A stretch of 64,000 bases of DNA from Afipia sp. GAS231 (lineage in GTDB: Bacteria; Pseudomonadota; Alphaproteobacteria; Rhizobiales; Xanthobacteraceae), in contig NZ_LT629703.1 of the NCBI RefSeq assembly GCF_900103365.1, positions 868,001 to 932,000 on the forward strand. The letters run 5' to 3'. Below the pieces are notes generated by a model. That model saw nothing but the letters and a program-made list of their open reading frames with translations, did not search any database and was not told where the DNA came from. Positions 15,969 through 24,972 of the stretch are shown in pieces. The position numbers were made by a program, and so were the translations under genes. How positions within the stretch are numbered: position 1 is the first letter of the stretch; the number at the start of each line of letters is the position of its first letter.

Positions 15969-18335
15969 ATGTTCCAACTTATTCGAAGATGGCCGGTGGT
16001 CGAGCTCGGCGCACAAGTCGGGCCGGGCCAAGCGTTCGTCGTGCGCCGGCAATCGGAAATGACGGGAACAGGATCAGCGTGCTGCCCGATGACAGTCAAT
16101 CGAAAGAGTCGCGCTGCGCGGCAGACCCGCAAGAGCATTTTGCGATTCGCGCCGAACTTCACCGCCTATCTGCTTCCTCCCAATGTGGTCTGTCTCTACT
16201 CGGAGAACCGCAAGTTCTTCCTGCACGGCGATCTGTATTGCGCCGTGGCGAGCGCGATCGGAAAAAATGGCAAGGCTGCGCCGGAGATCATCCGCCAGCT
16301 TTCGAAGAGTTTTCCCGTCGCCGAGATCGAGGAGGCGATCAGGCGGTTGTTGGAGCGCCGGTACGTCGTCAGTGGAGCATCGCACGCATACGCAGGCGCC
16401 GTTGATGGATATTGGGCAAGCCTCGGCCTGCCTCCCGAGGTCGCCGAAGAGAACCTGCGCAATTGGCCCGTGCGGGTGGAATCGATCGATGTCAAAGGCG
16501 CCGGCGAACTGAGCGCGGCGTTGAGCAAGCTCGGGGTTCAAATCACCCAGCGGTCGCCCAGGCTCATCATCACGCTTGTGAACGACTACCTCGAACGGCG
16601 GCTCGCCGATGTGAACACGGGACGCGTGGCCGACGGGACGCCCTGGCTGCTGGTCCAGCCGTCCGGCGTGTTTCCACTGGTGGGGCCTGTATTCAAGCCG
16701 GGCGAAAGCGCCTGCTGGACCTGCCTGTTCGATCGCATGATCCGCAATCGCGAGATCAAGGGATTTCTCGACCGCGGAGCGGCGCAAGCGGTCGCCGTAT
16801 CGCCCCTGGTCAACGACACCGTAGGACAGACCGCGATCCACTTCGCTGCGGTTGAAATCGCGAAGGCGATCGCCTCGGGATTTCGTACTGACCTCAGCGA
16901 TCACATCGCAAGCTTCGACCTGACCGGGGCTGCCATCGCCAGGCACTACGTCGCAAAACGCCCGCAATGTCGGACCTGCGGCAGCAAGAAGCTGCGGAAT
17001 CCGCGACGGGCAGCAGTGCCGATCGACATTGCCGAGGGCAGACGGCTCGTCATGACCAGCGGCGGATACCGCACCGTGACGTCGCGAGCCACCGTGGCGC
17101 GGTTCCGCAAACATGTCAGTCCGCTGACCGGCGTGGTGTCGCGGCTCGAGCGGATCGAGGCCGATCCGCCGATGAACACCAATTTTTTCGCCCACCACAA
17201 TTTCTCTGCGCCGGCCTGGAACGTCGACCAGCTCAGGTCCGCCCTGAGCGGCGGCAGCTTCGGCAAGGGCTCCACGGCCGAGCAGGGCGAGGCGAGCGCG
17301 CTGATGGAGGCGATCGAGCGCTACTCGGGCATTTTCCAGGGTGACGAGATCAGGACGAAGCGCCGCTTTGCCGATTTCGCTCCCGGTGACGCTCTTCTTC
17401 CCAACGACGTCCAGTTCTTCAGCGACACGCAGTTTCAAAACAGGCATGCCCCGCAGCCGGACGATTCACATCCGGTTCCCGAACCGTTCGACCCCTCGAC
17501 CAGGACCGAGTGGTCGCCGGTCTGGTCGTTACGCGACAAGCGCTTCAAATATCTTCCGACCGGCCTGCTGTATTTTTTCTATGGCGGCTTCCACACGGAT
17601 TCCAACGGGTGCGCGGCCGGCAACACCCGCGAGGAGGCCATCGTTCAAGGCTTCCTCGAACTGGTCGAACGCGATGCCTACGCGATCTGGTGGTACAACC
17701 GCGTGCGGCGTGCCGAAGTGGACCTCACGCAATTCGAGGATTCCTACGTGCGGGATCTTCAAGACCAGTTTGCCGATGCGGGGCGCCGGCTCTGGGTGCT
17801 CGACATCACCAGCGATCTCGGCATTCCCTCCTACGTTGCGATCATCCACTGGATGCAGAACGGACGCGAAAATATCGAGTTCGGTTCCGGCTCGCATTTC
17901 GATCGCCGCATAGCTCTGCTGCGTTCCCTCACCGAGCTGACCCAGTTCATGTCGATTGGCATGATGGACGGCGGAAGCGGCGAGAAACCGTCGCTTGACG
18001 GTGTCACGCCGCTGCGGCTGGACGATTATCCGTTCCTGATCCCCAGCGACAATCCAATCGTCCCGCCGGCGCCAGGCATCAAGGTGCACGACAATACGCG
18101 CGACCAGGTCAATGCCTGCGTCGAGATTGCGGTCCGAGCAGGATACGATTTCCTCGTGCTCGACCAGACGCGGCCCGACGTCGAGGTCCCTGTCGTCAGA
18201 GTGCTTGTTCCAGGCTTGCGGCATTTCTATCGCCGCTTCGGGCCCGGCCGGCTTTACGACGTCCCGGTGAAGCTTGGGCTGCTGGATCGCCCGCGACTGG
18301 AGAGCGAACTCACTCCGTTCCTGCCGCACACCTGA
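15969..18335 (+). CDS. TOMM cyclodehydratase: fused ThiF-like leader-binding and YcaO domains
   Basis: This 788-residue protein joins two modules. Residues about 55-360 are the ThiF/E1-like TOMM docking module with two CxxC pairs (Cys249/252 and Cys334/337), a likely structural zinc site; it binds the precursor leader. Residues about 385-788 are a YcaO domain with ATP-binding signatures (GKGSTAEQGEA at 432-442, MEAIERYSG, GNTREEAIVQGFLELVERDA). YcaO enzymes use ATP to cyclise Cys, Ser or Thr onto the preceding amide. The annotated start is uncertain: ATG at 16059 or 16089 lies closer to the first conserved segment (RFAPNFTAYLLPPNVV). GTG at 18350 follows its stop by 14 nt. Confidence 0.9.
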   Translation: MFQLIRRWPVVELGAQVGPGQAFVVRRQSEMTGTGSACCPMTVNRKSRAARQTRKSILRFAPNFTAYLLPPNVVCLYSENRKFFLHGDLYCAVASAIGKNGKAAPEIIRQLSKSFPVAEIEEAIRRLLERRYVVSGASHAYAGAVDGYWASLGLPPEVAEENLRNWPVRVESIDVKGAGELSAALSKLGVQITQRSPRLIITLVNDYLERRLADVNTGRVADGTPWLLVQPSGVFPLVGPVFKPGESACWTCLFDRMIRNREIKGFLDRGAAQAVAVSPLVNDTVGQTAIHFAAVEIAKAIASGFRTDLSDHIASFDLTGAAIARHYVAKRPQCRTCGSKKLRNPRRAAVPIDIAEGRRLVMTSGGYRTVTSRATVARFRKHVSPLTGVVSRLERIEADPPMNTNFFAHHNFSAPAWNVDQLRSALSGGSFGKGSTAEQGEASALMEAIERYSGIFQGDEIRTKRRFADFAPGDALLPNDVQFFSDTQFQNRHAPQPDDSHPVPEPFDPSTRTEWSPVWSLRDKRFKYLPTGLLYFFYGGFHTDSNGCAAGNTREEAIVQGFLELVERDAYAIWWYNRVRRAEVDLTQFEDSYVRDLQDQFADAGRRLWVLDITSDLGIPSYVAIIHWMQNGRENIEFGSGSHFDRRIALLRSLTELTQFMSIGMMDGGSGEKPSLDGVTPLRLDDYPFLIPSDNPIVPPAPGIKVHDNTRDQVNACVEIAVRAGYDFLVLDQTRPDVEVPVVRVLVPGLRHFYRRFGPGRLYDVPVKLGLLDRPRLESELTPFLPHT

Positions 18336-18349
18336 AAGGCCGGTCTTCC

Positions 18350-19807
18350 GTGCGCGCTCCCCGCAAAAAGCCGACCAGGAAGATCGCGTCCGTCATCACC
18401 GCCCGATTGAACGGTCATTTCTCCCTGCAGATGCAGGCGGACGGGAGCATCACCGTCTTCGTGGACGGCTATTCCGTCAATCTGGGACAATTGAGCACGG
18501 CCGCGATGGACCGCGCGCGAAATTTGACCGATGGCCTGCCGCTCGCGTCCTTTGCCGGCAAGAGCGCCATCGCGAGGGAAGTCGACGTCCTGGTGCATCG
18601 ACTGGCGCGGCACGGGCTGCTCGAATATCGCCTGTCTTTTCCGCGTGACGAGCAGGTTCTCGTGGTCATCGAGCCCCAGGTCCCTGACTACTGGCCGCAA
18701 CGCGCAAGGCTCGGTGAGGGTGACAGCGTCGTGTTGTCGCGCTTTGCCAACCTGCGCCGGCGCGGCAACGAGATGGTACTGGAATCGCCGCGCTCAGGCG
18801 CGCTGTTTCGAATTGGCGATCCCGCGATTGCCGCCACCCTCGCTGCGCTGTCGCGGCCTCAGAAGATCAGCAGGCTTCGCCGCCATGTGACCTTCTTCAA
18901 CCTCGATCTGTTCGAACTGCTGCTGGATAGCCAGTTCCTGCTCAAGCTCGATGCGAACAGCGGCGACGGCCTTCGGGTGAATGAAGGCGACGGCAATCTT
19001 GTTCTCTGGGATTTCCATGATCTCGTGTTTCACACGCGGAGCACGGAGGGCCGACAGGCCAATCCGGTTGGCAGCACCTTCGCCTATGCAAGCGTTGTTT
19101 CACCGCTGCCCGCGGTGCGTCCGCCTTGGCCCGGCAAGAAGATCGACCTGCGCAAATTCTTCACCTGGGATCCGATCTCGCCCTTCCTAAAGCTGTTGCG
19201 CGACCGCCATTCAGTCCGAGATTTCGATGACGAGCATCCGGTCACGCTCGCCGAACTCGCGCGCTTTCTCGACACCACAGCCCGCGTCCTGTCGGAATGG
19301 AAGAGCGATGCGAATTTCGAAGGCGGTCCTGAGATCACCTACAGCACAAGACCCTATCCATCGGCCGGTAGCGCGTACGAACTGGAATTGTATCTGACGG
19401 TCTCGAACTGCGAGGGGCTTGCACGCGGACTTTACCACTACGACGCGGGCGGTCACGCGCTGGTGGCGATCGGGGCCTCCGCACAGCAACTCCAGGCACT
19501 TTTGGCGGCAGCCGAGTTTGCCATGGACGCACCCGGTCCGCCTCAGGTCTTGATCACGATCGCCGCGCGTTTTGGACGGATCTCCTGGAAATACAGCTCA
19601 ATCGCATATTCGCTGATCCTGAAGGATGTCGGCAGCATGATCCAGACGTTCTACCTGACGGCGACCGATATGGGCCTTGGTGGCTGCGCCATCGGCACCA
19701 GCAACATCGATCTGTTTGCAAAAATGACGGGGCTCGAATTCCACGTAGAGGGTCCGGTCGGTCAATTCGCGCTCGGACGCGGCAAGAAGCTGCTGGTCGC
19801 AAACTAG
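18350..19807 (+). CDS. SagB-type FMN dehydrogenase of the TOMM cluster
   Basis: This 485-residue protein has a GTG start with GAAAGG 10 nt upstream. Residues about 270-485 form the nitroreductase-like SagB domain: RHSVRDFDD, RPYPSAGSAYELELY, and a C-terminal FMN-binding stretch SWKYSSIAYSLILKDVG followed by ATDMGLGGCAIG. The N-terminal 250 residues are the extension often seen in ThcOx-type proteins. In TOMM pathways this enzyme oxidises azolines to azoles with FMN. It is the last gene of the cluster; no transporter or protease follows. Confidence 0.9.
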   Translation: MRAPRKKPTRKIASVITARLNGHFSLQMQADGSITVFVDGYSVNLGQLSTAAMDRARNLTDGLPLASFAGKSAIAREVDVLVHRLARHGLLEYRLSFPRDEQVLVVIEPQVPDYWPQRARLGEGDSVVLSRFANLRRRGNEMVLESPRSGALFRIGDPAIAATLAALSRPQKISRLRRHVTFFNLDLFELLLDSQFLLKLDANSGDGLRVNEGDGNLVLWDFHDLVFHTRSTEGRQANPVGSTFAYASVVSPLPAVRPPWPGKKIDLRKFFTWDPISPFLKLLRDRHSVRDFDDEHPVTLAELARFLDTTARVLSEWKSDANFEGGPEITYSTRPYPSAGSAYELELYLTVSNCEGLARGLYHYDAGGHALVAIGASAQQLQALLAAAEFAMDAPGPPQVLITIAARFGRISWKYSSIAYSLILKDVGSMIQTFYLTATDMGLGGCAIGTSNIDLFAKMTGLEFHVEGPVGQFALGRGKKLLVAN

Positions 19808-20080
19808 AGAGCCGCCTCCATTTTTGCTTCAACGATGGAGTCATATGGCCGGAGGCCTAGGCCCTGGCCTCAAGGACCCCACATTAAAGTAGTTTCATCC
19901 GACCGGGGCGGAGCAAGATTGGCAGCTTTGGGTCAAAAGCTGCCCTGACGCCCCCGAATCGCGACTTCTGTTTTACCCCCAGCAACGGACATCGGGTGAC
20001 GGACGCGCTGGCCGCCGGTCATGACGCGGCGGTGCAGATGATTGATACCTTGGCTGGGCGCTTATGAGTCCACGCCCTGG

Positions 20081-21388
20081 CTAGTCACCCTTGCGCAATC
20101 CCTTGCCCAGCGCTTCGTACATCAGCGTCTTCAGCGCCAGTTGAATCCGCCCGCCCTGCGTCGGCGAATGTACCATGAAGATCGCGAACAGATCGTCGAC
20201 GGGGTCCACGAAGTAGAACGCACCGTTGGCGCCGTCCCAGCGATATTCGCCGAGCGGCCACGTCGTCCCCGGCGGCGGCGACGTGCGCACGGCGAAGCCC
20301 AGACCGAAGCCGCTGTTCGGCGACGGAAAATAAAATGGATCGTGGATGATGCCGGTCTCGGGGCCGATCTGGTCCTTCGTCATCAGCGCCACGGTCTCGG
20401 GCTTGAGATAGCGTTTGCCGTTGAGCTCGCCCTTGTTGAGCAGCATCTGCAGGAAGTGCGAGTAATCCCCGATCGTCGTGTTGAGTCCTGCGCCGCCGGA
20501 TTCAAAGCGCCGCGGCAGTCTCGGATCGATAATGCCGGCCAGCGGACGCTTGAAAATATCGGCCTTCAACGGCCGCGCAATGCGCGGCCAGTCTTTTTCG
20601 TTCGCAACAAAATAGTCAGTATCGGGCATCACGAGCGGATCGAACAGCCTTTGCTTTTCGAACTGGAACAGCGACAGCCCCGACACCACCTCGACGACGC
20701 GGCCGAGCACGTCGACCGAATGGCCGTAGTCCCAGCGCACACCCGGCTGGTCGGCGAGTGGCAGTTTGGCGATGCGGTCGGCGAATTCGGCGTTGTCGGG
20801 ATCCCCCGCGAACAATTCAGGATCACCGTAAAGTCTGCGCACCACGCCTTCGCCGTAAAATCCGTAGGTGATCCCGGACGTATGCCGCAGCAGGTCCTTG
20901 ATCGTGATCGGCCGCTTCAACGGCACCAACCTGAGCGGCCGTTGGCCGACCTCATCGGAATCGTCGATGCCCACTTTGGCATCGGCAAACGCCGGAATGT
21001 ATTTCTGGACGGGATCGTCAATCGAAAGCTTGCCGTCTTCCACCAACATCATCACAGCGACCGAAGTCACCGCCTTGCTCATCGAATAGACCTGAAAAAT
21101 GGTGTCTGCCGTCATCGGCGCCTGGGTGGCGGGATCCCGCACGCCGAAACTTTCGAGATAGACCGGCTTGCCGTGCTGCTGAATCAGCAGGACACCGCCG
21201 GGAATCTTGTCGGCGGCGATCTCCCTGCGGATGAGATCGCCAAAGCTGTCGAGCGCCGCACGCGAAAAGGTCGGCGCCTCGGGAGCAGCCGATTCCGCCC
21301 TGGCGGTGCCCGCGCCCACGGACAGGGCGGCGACAAGCGCGACGACGATCGCGAAACGGCTTTCGCGCCAAGTTCCGGCATCTGGCAT
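20081..21388 (-). CDS. Exported class C beta-lactamase-like serine hydrolase
   Basis: The protein has 435 residues and a signal peptide (VALVAALSVGAGTARA). The SxxK catalytic motif SMSK is at 102-105, with a YGHS motif as the second element. The fold is the beta-lactamase/esterase EstB type. Such proteins include esterases and D-amino-acid amidases; antibiotic hydrolysis is not implied. It ends 273 bp from the SagB gene, in convergent orientation. The next gene upstream on its strand is the Bug-type receptor. Confidence 0.85.
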   Translation of the reverse strand: MPDAGTWRESRFAIVVALVAALSVGAGTARAESAAPEAPTFSRAALDSFGDLIRREIAADKIPGGVLLIQQHGKPVYLESFGVRDPATQAPMTADTIFQVYSMSKAVTSVAVMMLVEDGKLSIDDPVQKYIPAFADAKVGIDDSDEVGQRPLRLVPLKRPITIKDLLRHTSGITYGFYGEGVVRRLYGDPELFAGDPDNAEFADRIAKLPLADQPGVRWDYGHSVDVLGRVVEVVSGLSLFQFEKQRLFDPLVMPDTDYFVANEKDWPRIARPLKADIFKRPLAGIIDPRLPRRFESGGAGLNTTIGDYSHFLQMLLNKGELNGKRYLKPETVALMTKDQIGPETGIIHDPFYFPSPNSGFGLGFAVRTSPPPGTTWPLGEYRWDGANGAFYFVDPVDDLFAIFMVHSPTQGGRIQLALKTLMYEALGKGLRKGD

Positions 21389-21417
21389 CAGCGACTTCCC
21401 CGGGGTTTCGAGTTCGC

Positions 21418-22383
21418 CTAGTTCGTAATCTTGTATCCCGTCGCCTTGACGATCGGCTGCCAGAAAGCGGTGTTCGCGGCGAGTTCGCGCGTCAGACCTT
21501 CGGGCGTCGAGCCGACCGGGATCAGGCCGATCGCGAGCAGCTTTTCCCGGATCTCGGGCCTGGCGAGTGCTGCGGCCGCCGCCTCACTCACCTGTTTGGC
21601 GAACGCGGGTGAGGCGCCTGCCGGCAGCCACATGCCGTACCAGGCGTCCGCCACCAAATCGATGCCGAACTCCTTCAGGGTCGGCACCTCGAGGAACGGC
21701 GAACGCTCGGCACTGGTCACCGCCAGAACCTTGACGCCACCGGCGCGGTGCTGCGGGATCGCGTCGGTCAGGGTGCCGATCGCGAACGGCAAATGACCGC
21801 CGATCAGGTCGTTCATGATCGGCGCGCCGCCGCGATAGGCTACGCGCGTCAACTTGATGCCCAGCACCTCCTCGAGCCGCGATCCGGCGAAATGCGGAAT
21901 GGTGCCGTTGCTCGGCACGCCGAACGTCGCCTTGTCCGGGTTGGCCTTCAGCCAGGCCACGAACTGCGTAAAATCCCTGGCATCCACGGCCGGACCAATC
22001 ACGACACAGAACTCGAAACGCGCCAGTTGCGAAACCGGCACGAAGTCTCTGGCCGTATCGAACGTCGGCTGCGTTTCGACCATCGGCAGCAGATACATCG
22101 TCGGCCCCGTGGTCACGAGGATGGTGGTGCCGTCGGGATTGGCTGATTTCGCCGCCTTGATCCCGATCAGCCCGTCGCCGCCGGTACGGTTCTCGACAAT
22201 GATGTTACGATCGAGCGGCTGGCTCATATTCTGCGCCAGCACCCGGCACAGCGCGTCGCCGCCGCCGCCGGCTGCGAACGGGAAGATGATCTTGGTCAGC
22301 GGGCCGGATTGCGCCGACGCTTCGCCCGCGATCGCCGCCAGCGCGCAGGCCGCGCCTCCAGCGAGAAAATCCCGGCGCCTCAT
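21418..22383 (-). CDS. Bug-family (TctC-like) tripartite tricarboxylate receptor
   Basis: This 321-residue periplasmic solute-binding protein has a Tat-like signal (MRRRDFLAGGAACALAAIAG). It shows the IIFPFAAGGGGDALCR, VENRTGGDGLIGIKAA and YRGGAPIMNDLIGGHLPFAI segments of the family. These proteins bind small carboxylates. The membrane subunits TctA/TctB are absent nearby, as is common for orphan Bug proteins. It lies 29 bp upstream of the serine hydrolase on the same strand, so the two may be co-transcribed. Confidence 0.85.
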   Translation of the reverse strand: MRRRDFLAGGAACALAAIAGEASAQSGPLTKIIFPFAAGGGGDALCRVLAQNMSQPLDRNIIVENRTGGDGLIGIKAAKSANPDGTTILVTTGPTMYLLPMVETQPTFDTARDFVPVSQLARFEFCVVIGPAVDARDFTQFVAWLKANPDKATFGVPSNGTIPHFAGSRLEEVLGIKLTRVAYRGGAPIMNDLIGGHLPFAIGTLTDAIPQHRAGGVKVLAVTSAERSPFLEVPTLKEFGIDLVADAWYGMWLPAGASPAFAKQVSEAAAAALARPEIREKLLAIGLIPVGSTPEGLTRELAANTAFWQPIVKATGYKITN

Positions 22384-22443
22384 CCCCGTCCTCCCGAACC
22401 ATTTTCCACTACATCAGCCCGCGGCACAGGCAGCAATCCGAAA

Positions 22444-23139
22444 TTAGGCCAAGGCCGTCTCGACGATGGTCCTGATGCCGATGGCAATCGTGGCGGCTCC
22501 CACCGCAGCCTGCAGGCCGTGATTGGCAAAGGTGAGCCAGCGTGCCGTGACCGCCAGCGGCACCGCGATCAACGTCGACAGCGCGCCCATTCCGATCATC
22601 GAGCCGATCCCGAACAGCGCGACATAGCCGAGCCCGACCGCGGGACTGGGCGCCTGCGATACCGTCAGCACCAGAAGTGCTGCGGAGCCCGCCATACCGT
22701 GCATCAGGCCGACCAGCAGGGTGCGCCAGCGGAAACCGTGTTCATGGGCATGCGTGGTGCGGGCATGCGGCGCGATTTCGCCGGCGTGGCTATGGGCGTG
22801 AAAATGCACCGTGCCGTCGCCATGGCCATGCCGGTGAAAATGCACCCGGTCGCGCCACAGCCGCCACAATACATGCGCGCCGAGGCCGACCAGCATGACG
22901 CCGACAGCGGTCTCGATCGGCCGGGCCAGGCCGTCGGGGATGGCGTGGCCGAGCAGCAGGGCGGCGCCGGCAAAGGCGAACAGGGTCAGGGTATGCCCGA
23001 GCCCCCAGGTCAGGCCGTGCCTGACGATATCCCCGACCTGGCTGCGGCGCGCGGCGATGCTGGATACGGCGGCGATATGGTCGGCCTCGAGCGCATGTTG
23101 CATGCCGAGCAAGAAGCCAAGCCCCAAAATTCCGAACAT
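22444..23139 (-). CDS. Nickel/cobalt transporter-like membrane protein with His-rich loop
   Basis: The ATG at 23139 has AGGGGG 5 nt upstream and is preferred over the TTG at 23175. The 231-residue product has about six helices. Near the N-terminus is the NiCoT signature HALEADH (His15, Asp20, His21), followed by GLGHTLTLF. A His-rich cytoplasmic loop (VHFHRHGHGDG, VHFHAHSHAG) probably binds metal. Family knowledge points to Ni/Co transport or efflux; direction is unknown. Confidence 0.8.
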   Translation of the reverse strand: MFGILGLGFLLGMQHALEADHIAAVSSIAARRSQVGDIVRHGLTWGLGHTLTLFAFAGAALLLGHAIPDGLARPIETAVGVMLVGLGAHVLWRLWRDRVHFHRHGHGDGTVHFHAHSHAGEIAPHARTTHAHEHGFRWRTLLVGLMHGMAGSAALLVLTVSQAPSPAVGLGYVALFGIGSMIGMGALSTLIAVPLAVTARWLTFANHGLQAAVGAATIAIGIRTIVETALA

Positions 23140-23330
23140 GCGCCCCCTGCTCTCTGCCGATACATCAAATACCAAGCCGAAGCCCTTGTCAGGTCAAGGC
23201 TTCAACTCGCCACATTCCCCGGACTGCCAAACCGGAACTTCACACCGGTTTGAAGATCGCACAACCCTCGAAAGCGGAACATGCGCGCCCGCCCCCGGTT
23301 GCCCCGGCTCACACCTCTGGGAGAACCCAC

Positions 23331-23783
23331 ATGACAAAATTCGGAGTTTTGGGCGCCGCCGCCCTGGTTGCATCCGCGCTCGCCACCCCCGCGATGGCGC
23401 AGGAAGTCGTCTACAACCCCGGCTATTGCGCGCAGTTCTATCCAAACGCCAATTGCCAGAACAAGGGACCGGGTAATCCCGTCCGCGGCGGCTACTACCA
23501 AGGTCAGGTCTACCAGAACCAGGACTGGCAGGATCAGGGCTATCGGCACGACCGCCGCTGGCGTAACAGCTACAACCGCTATGACAATGACGGTGGCTTC
23601 TGGCCGGGCGACGTCGCAGCCGGCGTGGTCGGCGGCGCCGTAGGCACCGCCGCCGCGATTGCCACCGCCCCATTCGCCGCGCCGCCGATCGGTGGTGACA
23701 ATTATGCGCGACTCAACGGGTTCGTCTGCACCCCCGGCACCTGGTTCCGTGGCGAAGATGGACGGCGGCATCTCTGCCAGTGA
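23331..23783 (+). CDS. Exported hypothetical protein, 150 residues
   Basis: The ATG at 23331 follows GGGAGA by 6 nt. The signal peptide is MTKFGVLGAAALVASALATP followed by AMA. The mature part has a Gln/Tyr/Arg-rich low-complexity region, a Gly/Ala hydrophobic stretch (AAGVVGGAVGTAAAIATAPF) and a C-terminal CTPGTWFRGEDGRRHLC motif. It is followed by a strong terminator. Function unknown. Confidence 0.75.
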   Translation: MTKFGVLGAAALVASALATPAMAQEVVYNPGYCAQFYPNANCQNKGPGNPVRGGYYQGQVYQNQDWQDQGYRHDRRWRNSYNRYDNDGGFWPGDVAAGVVGGAVGTAAAIATAPFAAPPIGGDNYARLNGFVCTPGTWFRGEDGRRHLCQ

Positions 23784-23804
23784 GGCAGATGCACCGGATT
23801 AATG

Positions 23805-23831
23805 AAAAGGCGGCCATTCGGCCGCCTTTTT
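23805..23831 (+). terminator. Rho-independent terminator
   Basis: AAAAGGCGGCC (23805-23815), loop ATTC, GGCCGCCTTTTT. The perfect stem followed by Ts lies 22 bp after the exported-protein gene. Confidence 0.85.
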
Positions 23832-23942
23832 CATGCCTGGCCATCGGTTCCTGGGTTCTGGCCCTTTGCGGACAAGTCTGGTATTCGAGCCGCCGAAGAC
23901 GCGTTGGCTAAAGCTTTGTGGCCTGCCAATCCGCTTCAATTC

Positions 23943-24017
23943 GCCGGTTTAGCTCAGCGGTAGAGCAGCGGTTTTGTAAACCGAAGGTCGGGAGTTCAAT
24001 CCTCTCAACCGGCACCA
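23943..24017 (+). tRNA. tRNA-Thr(TGT)
   Basis: The sequence begins GCCGGTTTAGCTCAGCGG and ends AACCGGCACCA with encoded CCA. The anticodon loop is TTTGTAA (anticodon TGT). D, anticodon and T arms are normal. A degenerate copy of its 3' end occurs at 29454-29484. Confidence 0.95.
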
Positions 24018-24054
24018 GTTTCTCCTGAAATGTAGCCCCGCTTTTGCCGCATGC

Positions 24055-24125
24055 GGCCCCCTTGGGTAGCGGCACTGCCGCCCCCTGGGTAGCGGCAGCG
24101 CCGCCCCCTGGGTAGCGGCACCGCG
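24055..24125 (+). repeat. Three 23-bp direct tandem repeats
   Basis: The word GGGTAGCGGCA occurs at 24064, 24087 and 24110, a constant 23-bp period, within units rich in CCGCCCCCT. The array starts about 40 bp after tRNA-Thr. Confidence 0.75.
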
Positions 24126-24176
24126 ATGTCAGCCGTTCTGCGTCGCAATTGCGGAACTGATCTCATTGGCTCGAAA

Positions 24177-24788
24177 TCATTCCGTGAGATGGTTTCCATT
24201 GATCGTTCCGCGCGACGCCAATTGCGGCGATTGCTGGCGTATCTCGCGTGATCCCGGCCGCTCCGCCGGATCGCGCCCGAGCGTTGGCTTCAACTCCACA
24301 AGATCGATGAAGGCGTCAGCTTGACGCCTTAGATCGTCAGCCACCATCGGTGGCTGGCTGACAATGGTAGAGACGACTGTCACATGGACGCCACGGCGCT
24401 GCACCGCTTCCAGGAGCGGACGGAAGTCGCCATCGCCCGACAACAGAAACATCCGGTCGACATGATCGGCAAGGTCCATCGCCTGGACCGCGAGCTCGAT
24501 ATTCATGCTGCCCTTCACTTTCCGGCGACCGCTGGCGTCAATGAACTCCTTGGTGAGCTTGGTGACGACGGTGTAGCCGTTATAGTCCAGCCAATCGATC
24601 AGAGGGCGAACCGATGTATACTCCTGATCCTCGATGATCGTCGTGAAATAGAACGCGCGCAGCAGCGTGCCGCGGCTCTGGAATTCCTTGAGCAGACGCT
24701 TGTAATCGACATCGAAACCGAGCGCCCTGCAGGTCGCGTAGAGATTGGCGCCATCGATAAAGAGCGCGATCTTGTCGGACGTTAACAT
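24177..24788 (-). CDS. NYN-domain (LabA/DUF88-like) protein
   Basis: The ATG at 24788 has AGGAGG 8 nt upstream; the GTG at 24794 would sit too close to it. The 203-residue protein shows the PIN-like/NYN fold: FIDGANLY with an acidic residue, the middle acidic segment KGSMNIELAVQAM, and LSGDGDFRPLLEAVQRRG. Families of this type are putative Mg-dependent RNases. The C-terminal 45 residues are polar and probably disordered. It is the first gene after tRNA-Thr and reads back towards it. Confidence 0.85.
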   Translation of the reverse strand: MLTSDKIALFIDGANLYATCRALGFDVDYKRLLKEFQSRGTLLRAFYFTTIIEDQEYTSVRPLIDWLDYNGYTVVTKLTKEFIDASGRRKVKGSMNIELAVQAMDLADHVDRMFLLSGDGDFRPLLEAVQRRGVHVTVVSTIVSQPPMVADDLRRQADAFIDLVELKPTLGRDPAERPGSREIRQQSPQLASRGTINGNHLTE

Positions 24789-24972
24789 CAGCACTGCCTC
24801 CTAATTCGAGATATGCCGTCAGCCGCGCGGGCTCTGCTTACAAATTGGAAGGCTGGTCGACCTGACGAGACAGGTGGCGCTAGCGAACCGGAGGAGAGTT
24901 CGTCGGTGCACCCGAGGCGCTGTCGCGTCGGCTCACCGGTTGAGTCGCATGATTCGGGCGCACCGTACGAAG

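Noticed and set aside
19910..20040. Possible IS remnant after the RiPP cluster
   Set aside because: GGCAGCTTTGGGTCAAAAGC gives a short inverted repeat but no transposase sequence; it resembles decayed dispersed repeat DNA.
20042..21421. 459-codon plus-strand frame
   Set aside because: It mirrors the serine hydrolase on the minus strand; the product is Arg/His-rich without family motifs.
24055..24125. Possible CRISPR array
   Set aside because: Units are contiguous 23-bp repeats without spacers and no cas gene is nearby.
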